A stretch of 64,000 bases of DNA from Candidatus Accumulibacter sp. UBA704 (GTDB taxonomy: Bacteria > Pseudomonadota > Gammaproteobacteria > Burkholderiales > Rhodocyclaceae). Of the stretch, positions 54,598 to 63,615 are shown piece by piece; position 1 is the first letter of the stretch; every line of letters begins with the position of its first letter. The DNA lies in NCBI GenBank assembly GCA_002304785.1, contig DBMG01000159.1, positions 4,124 to 68,123 on the forward strand. The letters run 5' to 3'. The position numbers and the translations under genes are program-made. Under the pieces are notes generated by a model that ran no database searches, had not been told where the DNA came from, and saw only the letters and a list, made by a program, of their open reading frames with translations.

Positions 54598-56682
54598 TCA
54601 GGCCGGCCGGAGTTGCTTGTTCTTCTGCCAACGATGCCAGGCCAAGAAAACCACGGCAAGAGCAAAACCGACCTCATCTGTCATCGGCATGGCCACGACC
54701 AGTGACCCCGCTGCCGCCGTCGCCAGCAACCGCTCAGCCGTGCCCAGCGGCGCCCACAGGTAACCGATGGCCGCACTGCCCCACAGGAAAATCGCCAGCA
54801 CCGCCTTGAACACCACATAGACCACGGCCATCCAACCGGCGTCGCCCTGCAGCATCAGTGCCGGAGAATAGACCGCCATGTATGGAACAACAAACCCGGC
54901 GATGGCGATCTGCGTGGCCTTGAAGCCGATCTTCATCGCAGGCGCCTTGGCAATCGACGAAGCGGCGAAGGCCGCAAGCGCCACTGGTGGCGTCAGGTCG
55001 GCCATGATTCCGAAATAGAACACGAACATGTGGCTGACGATCAGCGGAACGCCGAGTTTGAGCAATGCCGGTGCGGCGATTGAACTGGTGATGATGTAGT
55101 TCGGAATGGTCGGAATGCCCATGCCGAGGATTAGGCAGACGATCATTGTCAGCAGCAGCGAGAGGAACAGACTCTTTTCGCCAATTTCAAGTATGAACCC
55201 GGCGAAGTTGGTGGCCGCGCCGGTCAGGGTCAGCACGCCGATGATCACGCCGACGATGGCACAGGCGATGCCCACGCCCAGCGCCTGCTTGGCGCCGTCG
55301 ATCAGTCCGGAACGCATCGTGTGCAGCGTCTTGCTGCCACCCTTGACAAAGAAACAGGCGACGACCAGCAAGGCAATCACGACCAATACGGGCTGGATAC
55401 CCCATTTGGCGAACGAGGCCGCCCCCAGCCCAAGGGAAAACCAGAACACGTAACGCAAGGCCGTGCCGGATATCCGCGCCGCCAGTGCCGCACCGAGAAT
55501 CAGAATGGACGTCAGCGCCAGCCCCATCATTCCCGAGAACATCGGCGTGAAACCGTGAAAGAGCATGAATACCAGGACGGCCAGCGGCACGACGAGATAC
55601 CAGTTTTCCTTGAGCGCCGTCCATGGATTCGGACATTGATCCTTGGGCAATCCGAGCAACTTCAAACGCCCGGCTTCGAGATGCACCATCCAGAACGCAG
55701 TGAAGTAATAAAGCATCGCGGGAATTACCGCAGCCTTGACGATCTCGGCATAAGGGACATTGAGCGTCTCGGCCATGATAAAGGCCACCGCCCCCATCAC
55801 CGGCGGCATGATCTGCCCCCCCATCGCCGAGGTGGCTTCAACGGCACCGGCAAACACCGGCGTGTAGCCGAAGCGTTTCATAAGCGGAATCGTGAACTGC
55901 CCGACGGTCAACACGTTGGCCACGCCGGAGCCGGAAATGGTGGCCATCATGCCCGACGAGAACACCGCCACCTTTGCCGGACCGCCTTGGGCCCTCCCCA
56001 CCAGTCCGAGTGCGAGGGAATTGAACAGCTTGATCATGCCGGCGTGTTCGAGGAATGTGCCGAACAGGATGAACAGGAAAATGTACGTAGCCGACACCAG
56101 CGTCGGCGTTCCCAGGATGCCGTCGCTGCCGAGGTAGAGCTGGCCGACGATCTGGTCGAAGCCGAAGCCCCGGTGCATCATTGCCTCAGGAAAATACTGC
56201 CCGAAGAAGCCATAGAAGAGAAAGCCGCCGCAGACCAGCGGCAAGGCCCAGCCCACAACCCGCCGGGCCGCCTCAAACACCAGCACCGAAGCCAGCGTGG
56301 CCACCACCAGGTCAGGCATGGTCGGATCGCCGGAACGAGCGATCAGATCCGCTTCGAAGATCAAGTGATAGAAACCCAGCGAAAAACCGACCAACGCAAG
56401 AACAACGTCAAACCAGGGGAGTTTCCCGGAATGGCTTCCCTGCCGAAGCGGATAAAGCAGGAAGATGAGCATCATCAGGAAACTGACGTGGAGCGCGCGA
56501 ATAACCAGGCTTGAAAATGGATGGAAGGCCGCCACGGATATCTGGAAAGCTGAAAATGCCAGAGCTGCCAGCATCGCCGCACGCAACGCCCACCCCGCTA
56601 GTTTGCGCTGATGTCCATGCTCTTCGAATTCGGAAGGCCCGGAATGCGCATCGGCCAGGTTTTCTGTCGTGTTCTCACTCAT
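54598..56682 (-). CDS. TRAP transporter fused small/large permease (TAXI type)
   Basis: A 694-residue inner-membrane protein joining the small (DctQ-like) and large (DctM-like) subunits, the form used with TAXI binding proteins. The N-terminus is polar (first 30 residues), followed by about 16 or more hydrophobic segments. Typical stretches are MISGSGVANVLTVGQFTIPL-like (ATISGSGVANVLTVGQFTIP), EATSAMGGQIMPPVMGAVAF and LGMGIPTIPNYIITSS, plus IMADLTPPVALAAFAA. The ATG at 56682 follows GAGGGG. The binding-protein gene is just upstream. Confidence 0.93.
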   Translation of the reverse strand: MSENTTENLADAHSGPSEFEEHGHQRKLAGWALRAAMLAALAFSAFQISVAAFHPFSSLVIRALHVSFLMMLIFLLYPLRQGSHSGKLPWFDVVLALVGFSLGFYHLIFEADLIARSGDPTMPDLVVATLASVLVFEAARRVVGWALPLVCGGFLFYGFFGQYFPEAMMHRGFGFDQIVGQLYLGSDGILGTPTLVSATYIFLFILFGTFLEHAGMIKLFNSLALGLVGRAQGGPAKVAVFSSGMMATISGSGVANVLTVGQFTIPLMKRFGYTPVFAGAVEATSAMGGQIMPPVMGAVAFIMAETLNVPYAEIVKAAVIPAMLYYFTAFWMVHLEAGRLKLLGLPKDQCPNPWTALKENWYLVVPLAVLVFMLFHGFTPMFSGMMGLALTSILILGAALAARISGTALRYVFWFSLGLGAASFAKWGIQPVLVVIALLVVACFFVKGGSKTLHTMRSGLIDGAKQALGVGIACAIVGVIIGVLTLTGAATNFAGFILEIGEKSLFLSLLLTMIVCLILGMGIPTIPNYIITSSIAAPALLKLGVPLIVSHMFVFYFGIMADLTPPVALAAFAASSIAKAPAMKIGFKATQIAIAGFVVPYMAVYSPALMLQGDAGWMAVVYVVFKAVLAIFLWGSAAIGYLWAPLGTAERLLATAAAGSLVVAMPMTDEVGFALAVVFLAWHRWQKNKQLRPA

Positions 56683-56721
56683 ATTGACCCCTCGTTCTGA
56701 TTTCTTCCGGCGAACACGCAC

Positions 56722-56755
56722 CCTTCCATCCTTCCCTTCAGGGAGGGATGGAAAG
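56722..56755 (-). other. Intercistronic stem-loop between TAXI and permease genes
   Basis: CCATCCTTCCCT and AGGGAGGGATGG can pair with one mismatch around a short loop, in the 108-bp space between the two TRAP genes. There is no T-run, so it probably protects the upstream binding-protein message from 3' decay or lowers readthrough. Confidence 0.55.
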
Positions 56756-56790
56756 CGTATGTCCACTGTGGGACGCAGAAGCGTCCGCGA

Positions 56791-57744
56791 TTACTTGATA
56801 ACCCCGACTTCGCGGTAGTACTTCTCGGCACCGGGGTGCAGGGGAGCCGGCGGATTCTTGGCTGCCACGTCGCGCTTGATTGACTTGCCTGCGGAGTGCG
56901 CCGCCGCCATCTGGTCGAGGTTCTCAAACATCGACTTTGTCATTGTGTAAACCGTATTGGTGGAAACCCCCTCGTGTGTCAGCAGGTAGTTCTGGATGGA
57001 CACTGTTGTCACGTCACTGTCCTGGCCTTCATAGGTTTTCGCCGGGATGACGCCGACGGTGTAGGCGGGATCGTTTATCTTGGTGACGATATCAGCCGGA
57101 ATAGTCAGGAACACAACTTTCTGGGATACCGCCAGATCTCGCAGCGCCGCCACGCCGAGGCCCGAGGACAACAAGGTGACGTCGAGCTGTTTGTTCTTCA
57201 TCAACTCGACTGACTCGGCATAGGACAGGTACTCGACCTTGGCAAAATCCTTGTAGCTGATGTTGGCCGCCTTGAGGATCGCACGCACATTCAGTTCGGT
57301 GCCCGACTTCGGTGCCCCGACGGAGATCTTCTTGCCCTTGATGTCTGCCAGCGACTTGATGCCCGAGTCGGCCGCGGCCACGAAGTGGATGTAGTTCGGC
57401 CACAGGGCGGCGATCACGCGCAGCTTCTTCAGCGGATTCTTGAAACCGGCCTCCTCGTTGCCGTTCCAGGCGTCGGAAACGGCGTCGCCCAGTGATATCC
57501 CCGCTTCGCCCCGCCCGGCCTGCAACAGATTCAGGTTTTCCGCGCTGGCCTTGGTCGCCTGTACGGAAGTCTTCGAGCCCTCGACCGCCTTGCCCCAGAT
57601 CTGCGACATCGCCACGCCGAGCGGGTAATACACACCGCTGGTCCCGCCCGTCAGGACATTGATGAACTCCGCGGCACCGGCCGAAACGCACATGCCGGCA
57701 GCCAACACGCCTACTGCCAATCCACGCTTGAATTGCTTCTTCAT
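56791..57744 (-). CDS. TAXI-family TRAP solute-binding protein
   Basis: A 317-residue periplasmic protein with a signal peptide (cleavage near VSAGAAE, residue 23). TAXI features: INVLTGGTSGVYYPLGVAMSQIW at the start, TKASAENLNLLQAGRGEAGIS, KKISVGAPKSGTELNVRAIL and the late KSIKRDVAAKNPPAPLHPGAEKYYREVG region (cited in part). It captures the solute for the fused permease. The ATG at 57744 follows GAGAGGA. A sigma-54 type promoter lies about 98 bp upstream. The substrate is likely an organic acid, given DctBD. Confidence 0.93.
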   Translation of the reverse strand: MKKQFKRGLAVGVLAAGMCVSAGAAEFINVLTGGTSGVYYPLGVAMSQIWGKAVEGSKTSVQATKASAENLNLLQAGRGEAGISLGDAVSDAWNGNEEAGFKNPLKKLRVIAALWPNYIHFVAAADSGIKSLADIKGKKISVGAPKSGTELNVRAILKAANISYKDFAKVEYLSYAESVELMKNKQLDVTLLSSGLGVAALRDLAVSQKVVFLTIPADIVTKINDPAYTVGVIPAKTYEGQDSDVTTVSIQNYLLTHEGVSTNTVYTMTKSMFENLDQMAAAHSAGKSIKRDVAAKNPPAPLHPGAEKYYREVGVIK

Positions 57745-57841
57745 TCGATCCTCTCCTGTTGATCGGGCCGAATATCCGGCCACGGGTTTCGTTGACTCTC
57801 CAAACCACTGCGGAATTCCCGCAACGGCTTAAACAATCCTC

Positions 57842-57857
57842 GCAAGACCCGTGCCCG
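57842..57857 (-). promoter_or_regulatory. Sigma-54 promoter candidate for the TAXI-TRAP genes
   Basis: Minus strand reads GGGCACGGGTCTTGC (57856-57842). It has GG and GC separated by ten bases and matches the consensus TGGCACGnnnnTTGC at every fixed position except the first. It lies about 98 bp upstream of the TAXI start. Confidence 0.72.
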
Positions 57858-57967
57858 CGCACTCGCCCGAACAGAAATGGCAAGTCGCTGAAAACATGAC
57901 GATTCTCATCGAGTCCGGAAAGCCCAAGCATAGCACTTTCCGGAATTTCAGAATCTGCCATTGAGAA

Positions 57968-57985
57968 TGCGCGAAAATCCGCACA
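57968..57985. promoter_or_regulatory. Palindromic activator site upstream of the TAXI promoter
   Basis: TGCGCGAAAATCCGCACA, a near-palindrome of six-base arms around AAAATC. Its first 15 bases are identical to the site at 59707-59724. It lies 112 bp upstream of the -24 element, the usual distance for an enhancer-binding protein such as DctD. Close to the stop of the DASS gene. Confidence 0.6.
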
Positions 57986-57997
57986 CCACCCCGTTTT

Positions 57998-59527
57998 CTA
58001 AGTCCCCATATGGCCGAGCCAGCGCCAGTACGTCGTCCCCAAGAGCAGCACCAGCAGGTACGCAATGACCGTCAGCGGAATCCCTGTACGCACGAAGTCG
58101 CGGACCTCAAAGGTGTCGGTTCCGTAGGCAACCATGTTCTGGGGCGCGTTGACCGGCAGGATCATTCCGAAGCTTACGACATACTGCAGAATCATGGTCA
58201 GGCCGACTACGTTGATTCCTGGCGTCTTCACGCTTTGCAGGACCGAGATGACGATCGGAATCATCGCCGCGGCGAGGCCGGTCGCACTGGCAAAACCCAG
58301 ATGGATGAGGATCAGGAACATGGCGAGAACCGCCAGGATCACCAGAGCCGACGCGGCCTGCAAACCAAACGAGGAACTGATCCAGGTTGCCAGCCAGGGA
58401 GCGGCCTTGGTCGACAGCAACGCCGAGCCAAGGCTGATACCGATGCCGAACAGTACCAGGGTGCCCCAGGGAATCGAATTCTGCACCTCCTTCCAGTCCA
58501 TCACGCCGATCCGCGGCATGAACATCAGGGCGATCGCGGCGATGGTCGTCGTCGACGTGTCGAACGGATGGAGAATCTTCTCCGTTGACCAGAAGAAAAG
58601 CAGGACCAGCGAAATCGCCAACAGTTTCTTCTGGGCGAGCGGCATCGGCCCCAAGTCTTTCAACGCCTTTTCGACGATGGTTCTGCCGCCCTCGATCTCC
58701 TGCTTTTCGGGCGGCATCATCTTCATCAGGATGAAGTACAGCACCACCGACATGATTGCCGAGAACGGCGCGGCGGCGATGAACCAGTCCAGCCAGGAAA
58801 TGCTGACACCCAACTGTTTCTCAATGAAACTGACGGCAACCATGTTTTGTGCCGCCGCCGTCTTGATGCCGACGTTCCACAGACTGTCGGCTTGCGCCAC
58901 GGCAATCATCAGCATACCGGCGAAGCGGCTCTTCAGGGGCACGCCGAATGCAACGATAATTCCCATGACGATAGGCACCATGCACGACACGCGCGCCGTC
59001 GTGCTCGGCACGAAGAAGCTGAGCACGAAGCCGATGAGAATCACCCCGATCAGGATACGGTTGGTTTTTGCCCCGACCTTGGACAGAACCAGCAATGCGA
59101 TGCGACGGTCCAGACCAGTGCGGGTCATCGCCGCCGCCAGGAACAACGCGCCGCCGACCAGCGCCCAAGCGGTATTGCTGAACCCCGCCAGCGCAACGGA
59201 CAACGCCTTACTGGTTCCGATCAACTTGTCCGGGCTGGCCACCTCCGGCGCAAATCCGAGCATGAACGCCATCAGCACGGTGATCAGAATGGCGCTGACC
59301 GGATATGACACGGCCTCGGTCATCCAGATCGTAACGGCGAAGGCCAGAATCGCCAGCATATACTGCCCGGCGACCGGCAGGCCGGACTGTTGCGGCAGGC
59401 TTGTGATCAGCAGCAGGAACGCGGAGGCCAGAAGCAGGCCATAGCGCGAAAGAATAAGTTTTTGCTCTTCGACGGCCGGAGCGGCGGCCCCGGCCTCCGA
59501 GGCGAGCGTTGTTGCCTTGGTGTTCAT
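57998..59527 (-). CDS. DASS-family (SLC13) sodium/organic-anion symporter
   Basis: A 509-residue inner-membrane protein with about 12 hydrophobic segments. The two SLC13-type signature regions are VLSFFVPSTTARVSCMVPIVMG near residue 168 (cited in part; the SNT-like STT motif) and VSFGMILPVNAPQNMVAYGT near 455, the counterpart SNT/PNA motif. It imports di- or tricarboxylates or similar anions with sodium. The polar N-terminus of about 25 residues is cytoplasmic. It has its own sigma-54 type promoter and activator site, and sits upstream of the TAXI gene on the same strand. Confidence 0.92.
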   Translation of the reverse strand: MNTKATTLASEAGAAAPAVEEQKLILSRYGLLLASAFLLLITSLPQQSGLPVAGQYMLAILAFAVTIWMTEAVSYPVSAILITVLMAFMLGFAPEVASPDKLIGTSKALSVALAGFSNTAWALVGGALFLAAAMTRTGLDRRIALLVLSKVGAKTNRILIGVILIGFVLSFFVPSTTARVSCMVPIVMGIIVAFGVPLKSRFAGMLMIAVAQADSLWNVGIKTAAAQNMVAVSFIEKQLGVSISWLDWFIAAAPFSAIMSVVLYFILMKMMPPEKQEIEGGRTIVEKALKDLGPMPLAQKKLLAISLVLLFFWSTEKILHPFDTSTTTIAAIALMFMPRIGVMDWKEVQNSIPWGTLVLFGIGISLGSALLSTKAAPWLATWISSSFGLQAASALVILAVLAMFLILIHLGFASATGLAAAMIPIVISVLQSVKTPGINVVGLTMILQYVVSFGMILPVNAPQNMVAYGTDTFEVRDFVRTGIPLTVIAYLLVLLLGTTYWRWLGHMGT

Positions 59528-59575
59528 GTCGATCCTCCTTCAGGTTATGCGGTTATTTGCCTGCCGCCTCGACAT

Positions 59576-59591
59576 TGCAATTCCCGTTCCC
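59576..59591 (-). promoter_or_regulatory. Sigma-54 promoter candidate for the DASS gene
   Basis: Minus strand reads GGGAACGGGAATTGCA (59591-59576): GG-N10-GC spacing, TTGCA at -12, and two departures from TGGCACGnnnnTTGCA. It lies about 49 bp before the DASS start codon. Confidence 0.62.
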
Positions 59592-59706
59592 GAACCAACC
59601 GGACCTCAAGGAGATCATAAACAATTGAAAAACATATACATTTATACGGCGGACCGACAACCCTGCCGGATGCGCCGCGCATGAATCCGGAAAATCCTTC
59701 GCTCCC

Positions 59707-59724
59707 TGCGCGAAAATCCGCGCA
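59707..59724. promoter_or_regulatory. Palindromic activator site upstream of the DASS promoter
   Basis: TGCGCGAAAATCCGCGCA: perfect six-base inverted arms TGCGCG/CGCGCA around AAAATC. It lies 116 bp upstream of the -24 element, nearly the same distance as the matching site of the TAXI gene. A smaller palindrome TGCGCCGCGCA at 59671-59681 is nearby. The AT-rich stretch at 59615-59646 between site and promoter could be a bend (IHF-type) region. Confidence 0.62.
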
Positions 59725-59754
59725 CAGGAATGCGCGATGCCCGGGTCTGCTCTG

Positions 59755-59760
59755 TATACT
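59755..59760 (+). promoter_or_regulatory. Probable -10 element for ruvC
   Basis: TATACT at 59755-59760 matches the sigma-70 -10 consensus; the -35 region (around 59732) is weak and lies next to the palindromic activator site. The ruvC start is 46 bp downstream. Confidence 0.5.
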
Positions 59761-59806
59761 GTGAGCCTCTGTCTGCCAGCGACACGCTTCTGCGAGCCCA
59801 CCGACG

Positions 59807-60379
59807 TTGAACCCGACAAATACCAGCACGATCCGCATCCTCGGCATCGACCCGGGCTTGCGCGTCACCGGGTTCGGCGTCATCGAGAAATCCGGCAACC
59901 GGCTTGCCTACCTGGCCAGCGGCTGTATCAAGACTGATGCCAAAGCCAACTTGCCGACGCGACTGGGAACGATCCATGCGGGCCTCAACGAACTGCTCGC
60001 GCAATACAAACCGGATCAGGCTGTCATCGAAATCGTGTTCGTGAACGTTAACCCTCAATCGACCCTGCTGCTCGGCCAGGCGCGCGGTGCCGCAATCACC
60101 ACGCTGGTCGCCGGCGGTGTCGAAGTCGCCGAATACACGGCCCTGCAAGTCAAGCAGGCGGTAGTTGGCAACGGCCACGCGGACAAGGTGCAGGTGCAGC
60201 ACATGGTGCGCCGGTTGCTGTCCCTGCCGGGCGAACCGAGTCCGGACGCCGCCGACGCGCTGGCCTGCGCCATCGCCCACGCACATGGCGGGCAAGGCAT
60301 GGGAGCGCTGGCAACGAAGGGCTTCAGGATACGCAACGGACGCATGATTCTGGGCAAAACGGAAGAGAGAAAACAATGA
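59807..60379 (+). CDS. ruvC: Holliday junction endonuclease RuvC
   Basis: A 190-residue dimeric nuclease that resolves Holliday junctions. Catalytic acidic residues are in [14 protein letters not shown] (D14), [13 protein letters not shown] and [14 protein letters not shown] near residue 145. The start is a TTG at 59807; no ATG or GTG is available before the catalytic aspartate. Its stop overlaps the start of ruvA (ATGA). Confidence 0.95.
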   Translation: MNPTNTSTIRILGIDPGLRVTGFGVIEKSGNRLAYLASGCIKTDAKANLPTRLGTIHAGLNELLAQYKPDQAVIEIVFVNVNPQSTLLLGQARGAAITTLVAGGVEVAEYTALQVKQAVVGNGHADKVQVQHMVRRLLSLPGEPSPDAADALACAIAHAHGGQGMGALATKGFRIRNGRMILGKTEERKQ

Positions 60380-60951
60380 TCGGGCGTATCGCCGGAACAC
60401 TGCTGGAGAAAAACCCGCCACAGGTCGTGGTCGACGTGCATGGCGTCGGCTATGAAGTCGACGTGCCGATGAGTACCTTCTTCAACCTGCCGGCAACCGG
60501 AGAGAAGGTCACCCTGCTCACGCACTTCGTGGTGCGCGAGGACGGGCAGTTCCTCTATGGCTTCGCCAGCGACGCCGAGCGCTATGCCTTTCGCCAGCTG
60601 GTCAAGATTTCCGGCATCGGTGCACGCACCGCGCTGTCCGTGCTCTCCGGTCTGTCGGTCAACGAATTGGCGGAAGCCATTGCCCGCCAGGAAGTCGGCC
60701 GACTCACCAAGGTTCCCGGCATCGGCAAGAAGACGGCGGAACGGCTGCTTCTCGAACTCAAGGGAAAACTCGCCGACGCCCTGCCCGCCACCGCCCATCC
60801 CGTCGAAGACAGCCAGCATGACATTCTCAATGCGCTGCTGGCGCTGGGTTACAATGACCGCGAAGCCTCCGCGGTCATGAAACAGCTGCCGCCCGGCTTA
60901 TCCACCTCGGACGGCATCCGCCAAGCGCTCAAACTACTCTCCAAAGCATAA
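60376..60951 (+). CDS. ruvA: Holliday junction DNA helicase subunit RuvA
   Basis: A 191-residue tetrameric protein that binds the four-way junction and guides RuvB. OB-fold start [20 protein letters not shown], two helix-hairpin-helix motifs ([20 protein letters not shown] and [20 protein letters not shown]), and the flexible linker followed by the RuvB-binding domain with [15 protein letters not shown]. The stop overlaps the next gene by one base. Confidence 0.96.
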   Translation: MIGRIAGTLLEKNPPQVVVDVHGVGYEVDVPMSTFFNLPATGEKVTLLTHFVVREDGQFLYGFASDAERYAFRQLVKISGIGARTALSVLSGLSVNELAEAIARQEVGRLTKVPGIGKKTAERLLLELKGKLADALPATAHPVEDSQHDILNALLALGYNDREASAVMKQLPPGLSTSDGIRQALKLLSKA

Positions 60952-62024
60952 TGCAACAGATTACCTCCGCGCAGAAACAGATCATCCAGACCGCCATCGT
61001 GGCATTGCTGCTGATCGGCTGCGTCGCCGTCCTGCTCCCCTTCACCGGCACGCTGATGTTCGCCGTAGTGATCTGCGTCACCACGGCACCGCTCCGCGAC
61101 CAATTGCTGAAATTGTGCCGGGGGCGCAGCCATCTGGCCGCGTTGGTCATGTCGCTGCTGTTGGTAGTCTTGCTGGTCGCCCCGCTGGCACTGCTCTCCG
61201 GGACACTTGCGGAAGGCGTCGAATCGGCGTTGCGCTATCTGCGGCCGATGCTCGAATCCGGGCTGTCGGCGGACCCGCCGAAATGGCTTTCCGAGTTCCC
61301 CGTAATCGGTTCGAGCATCGAAACGTACTGGCACAAGCTCGCCGCCAGCCGGGAGGAAATGAACAGCCTGCTGCGCCAGCTGATCGATCCGACCCGGAAA
61401 ATGGCCCTTGCCACGGTATCGATCCTTGGGCAGGGATTGTTGCAGCTGATGCTGGTCATTTTCTTCGTATTCTTCATCTTCCGCGATTCCGAAAAATACG
61501 CTGCAGCCATGCGCAACGGCGCCCACAAGCTGGCCGGCAACCTCGGCGAGCGCATGCTCAAGCTGGCCGAAGGCACGGTCACCGGCGTCATGATCGGTAT
61601 CGTCGGCACAGCGGCCGCGCAGGCCGTGGTGGCCATGATCGGCTACGCCATCGCCGGTGTTCCCGGCGTCGCGATGCTGACGTTTACCACTTTCATCTTC
61701 TCGATGATTCCGGTCATCGGCGCCACCCTGATCTGGCTTGGCGCCGCCCTGTGGCTCTACGACAGCGGACAGACCGGCTGGGCCATCTTCATGCTGCTGT
61801 GGGGCATGTTCGGCATCAGCAGCGTAGACAATTTCGTCAAGCCAATCCTCATTTCGCGTACGTCCAGCCTGCCGCTGCTGCTGATCGTCGTCGGTATTTT
61901 CGGCGGGGTGCTGGTTTTCGGTTTTATCGGCCTGTTTCTCGGACCAATGCTCCTTGCGCTGGGGCAGGTGCTCATTCGCGAGTGGCTGGCGCTGACCGAA
62001 TACGAAGAGTCTCCCTCCATCTGA
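60951..62024 (+). CDS. AI-2E family transporter between ruvA and ruvB
   Basis: A 357-residue membrane permease of the AI-2E/PerM family, with membrane segments near 15-45 and 60-90, a polar middle part, and the conserved C-terminal region [36 protein letters not shown] and [20 protein letters not shown]. Its ATG overlaps the ruvA stop (TAATG) and ruvB starts 2 bp after its own stop, so it is built into the ruv operon. A relative is at 13515-14585. Substrate unknown. Confidence 0.92.
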   Translation: MQQITSAQKQIIQTAIVALLLIGCVAVLLPFTGTLMFAVVICVTTAPLRDQLLKLCRGRSHLAALVMSLLLVVLLVAPLALLSGTLAEGVESALRYLRPMLESGLSADPPKWLSEFPVIGSSIETYWHKLAASREEMNSLLRQLIDPTRKMALATVSILGQGLLQLMLVIFFVFFIFRDSEKYAAAMRNGAHKLAGNLGERMLKLAEGTVTGVMIGIVGTAAAQAVVAMIGYAIAGVPGVAMLTFTTFIFSMIPVIGATLIWLGAALWLYDSGQTGWAIFMLLWGMFGISSVDNFVKPILISRTSSLPLLLIVVGIFGGVLVFGFIGLFLGPMLLALGQVLIREWLALTEYEESPSI

Positions 62025-62026
62025 CC

Positions 62027-63100
62027 ATGATCGAAACAGACTCCTTCGGCAGTTTCAGCGAAGCGCCGCTCGACCGCCTGATCTCGCCCGAATCAAAATC
62101 GAGTCAGGAGGACGCCATCGAGCGCGCCCTGCGCCCGAAACGCCTCGTCGATTACGTCGGACAGGCCAAGATCCGCGAACAGTTGGGCATCTTCATCGAG
62201 GCCGCCAAGCGCCGCAGCGATACGCTCGACCATGTGCTGCTGTTCGGCCCGCCGGGACTCGGCAAGACCACGCTGGCGCACATCATCGCTGCCGAAATGG
62301 GCGTCAACTTGCGCCAGACGTCGGGACCGGTGCTCGAGCGTGCCGGCGACCTGGCCGCCATGCTCACCAATCTCGAACCGCACGACGTGCTGTTCATCGA
62401 CGAAATCCACCGCCTCTCACCGGTCGTCGAGGAAATCCTCTACCCGGCAATGGAGGATTTCCAGATCGACATCATGATCGGCGAAGGACCTGCCGCCCGC
62501 TCCGTCAAGCTCGACCTGCCACCCTTCACGCTGGTCGGAGCGACCACACGCGCCGGCATGCTGACCAACCCACTGCGTGACCGCTTCGGCATCGTCGCCC
62601 GACTGGAGTTTTACACGCCGGATGAGCTTACGCACATCGTTACGCGCTCATCGCAATTGCTGAAGGTGCCAACGGAGCCGGGCGGCGCGCTGGAAATCGC
62701 CCGCCGCTCGCGCGGTACACCGCGCATTGCCAACCGCCTGCTGCGCCGCGTGCGCGACTTCGCCGAGGTCAAGGCCGCCGGACACATCACGCAGGACGTC
62801 GCCGACCAGGCGTTGTCGATGCTCGACGTCGACCATGGCGGCCTGGACGTCATGGACCGCAAGCTGCTGTCCGCCGTCATCGACAAGTTTGGCGGAGGAC
62901 CGGTTGGCGTGGACAACCTCGCCGCAGCCATCGGCGAAGCGCGCGACACCATCGAGGACGTGCTCGAACCCTTCCTCATCCAGCAGGGCTTCCTGCAACG
63001 CACCCCGCGCGGACGCATCGCCACGGCCGCCATCTACCGCCACCTTGGCCTTGACTCACCGGCCCCGAACGCCCAGAGCGAGCTGTGGCGAACACAATGA
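62027..63100 (+). CDS. ruvB: Holliday junction branch migration ATPase RuvB
   Basis: A 357-residue AAA+ motor that drives branch migration with RuvA. N-terminal [19 protein letters not shown], Walker [20 protein letters not shown] near residue 68, Walker [16 protein letters not shown], sensor region [19 protein letters not shown] and the C-terminal winged-helix domain with [21 protein letters not shown]. The ATG at 62027 is chosen; the frame is open upstream but only as a shadow of the permease gene. Confidence 0.97.
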   Translation: MIETDSFGSFSEAPLDRLISPESKSSQEDAIERALRPKRLVDYVGQAKIREQLGIFIEAAKRRSDTLDHVLLFGPPGLGKTTLAHIIAAEMGVNLRQTSGPVLERAGDLAAMLTNLEPHDVLFIDEIHRLSPVVEEILYPAMEDFQIDIMIGEGPAARSVKLDLPPFTLVGATTRAGMLTNPLRDRFGIVARLEFYTPDELTHIVTRSSQLLKVPTEPGGALEIARRSRGTPRIANRLLRRVRDFAEVKAAGHITQDVADQALSMLDVDHGGLDVMDRKLLSAVIDKFGGGPVGVDNLAAAIGEARDTIEDVLEPFLIQQGFLQRTPRGRIATAAIYRHLGLDSPAPNAQSELWRTQ

Positions 63101-63171
63101 ACATGCCATAAAACAATGGCTTGTAACAATTACTTACACTAAAACTTTCGAAGTCGACTTAAAATTCCGAC

Positions 63172-63615
63172 ATGAAGCACGCGCAGAAGCCCAACGCCTT
63201 CACCATCCCTGTTCGTATCTACTACGAGGACACCGACGCCGGAGGGGTGGTTTACTACGCCAATTACCTGAAATTTCTTGAACGCTGTCGCACCGAATGG
63301 CTGCGCGAGATCGGCCACGAACAGGCCAACCTGTTGCGCGACCCCGGCATCGCCTTCGTCGTGCGCAGCGTCGCCCTCGAGTACCTGAAACCGGCCCGTC
63401 TCGACGATCTGCTCTCGGTCAGCCTAGAAGTCGAAAAGATCACCCGATCGCAGATCTTCTTCCGCCAGCACATCCGGCGCGCCAACGCCGCAGCCAAGGA
63501 CGGCTGGGATGAACTGATCAGCGGCAAGATCCAGATTGTCTGCGTCAATGCTGCGCAGATGAAAGTCACCTCCATTCCCGCTCCGATGCGTACCCAACTG
63601 GAAGCTCTCCAATGA
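63172..63615 (+). CDS. ybgC: Tol-Pal system acyl-CoA thioesterase YbgC
   Basis: A 147-residue hotdog-fold thioesterase. The catalytic aspartate lies in YYEDTDAGGVVYYANYLKFLER (cited in part) near residue 22, with LEYLKPARLDDLLSVSLEVEK downstream. YbgC proteins act on acyl-CoA or acyl-ACP and are encoded at the head of tol-pal operons. The ATG at 63172 is 71 bp after ruvB; its stop overlaps the tolQ start (ATGA). Confidence 0.95.
   Translation: MKHAQKPNAFTIPVRIYYEDTDAGGVVYYANYLKFLERCRTEWLREIGHEQANLLRDPGIAFVVRSVALEYLKPARLDDLLSVSLEVEKITRSQIFFRQHIRRANAAAKDGWDELISGKIQIVCVNAAQMKVTSIPAPMRTQLEALQ

Noticed and set aside
57809..57823. TGCGGAATTCCCGCA palindrome as another activator site for the TAXI gene
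   Set aside because: It lies downstream of the sigma-54 promoter and shares only part of the motif, so it is not called as a feature.
57915..57943. CCGGAAAG/CTTTCCGG inverted repeat as a DASS terminator
   Set aside because: No T-run follows on the minus strand; it may be a regulatory or structural hairpin but a terminator call is not supported.
61115..63100. A 661-residue open frame covering most of the AI-2E permease gene and ruvB
   Set aside because: Only the part from 62027 reads as RuvB; the upstream part is a frame shadow of the permease with no family features.
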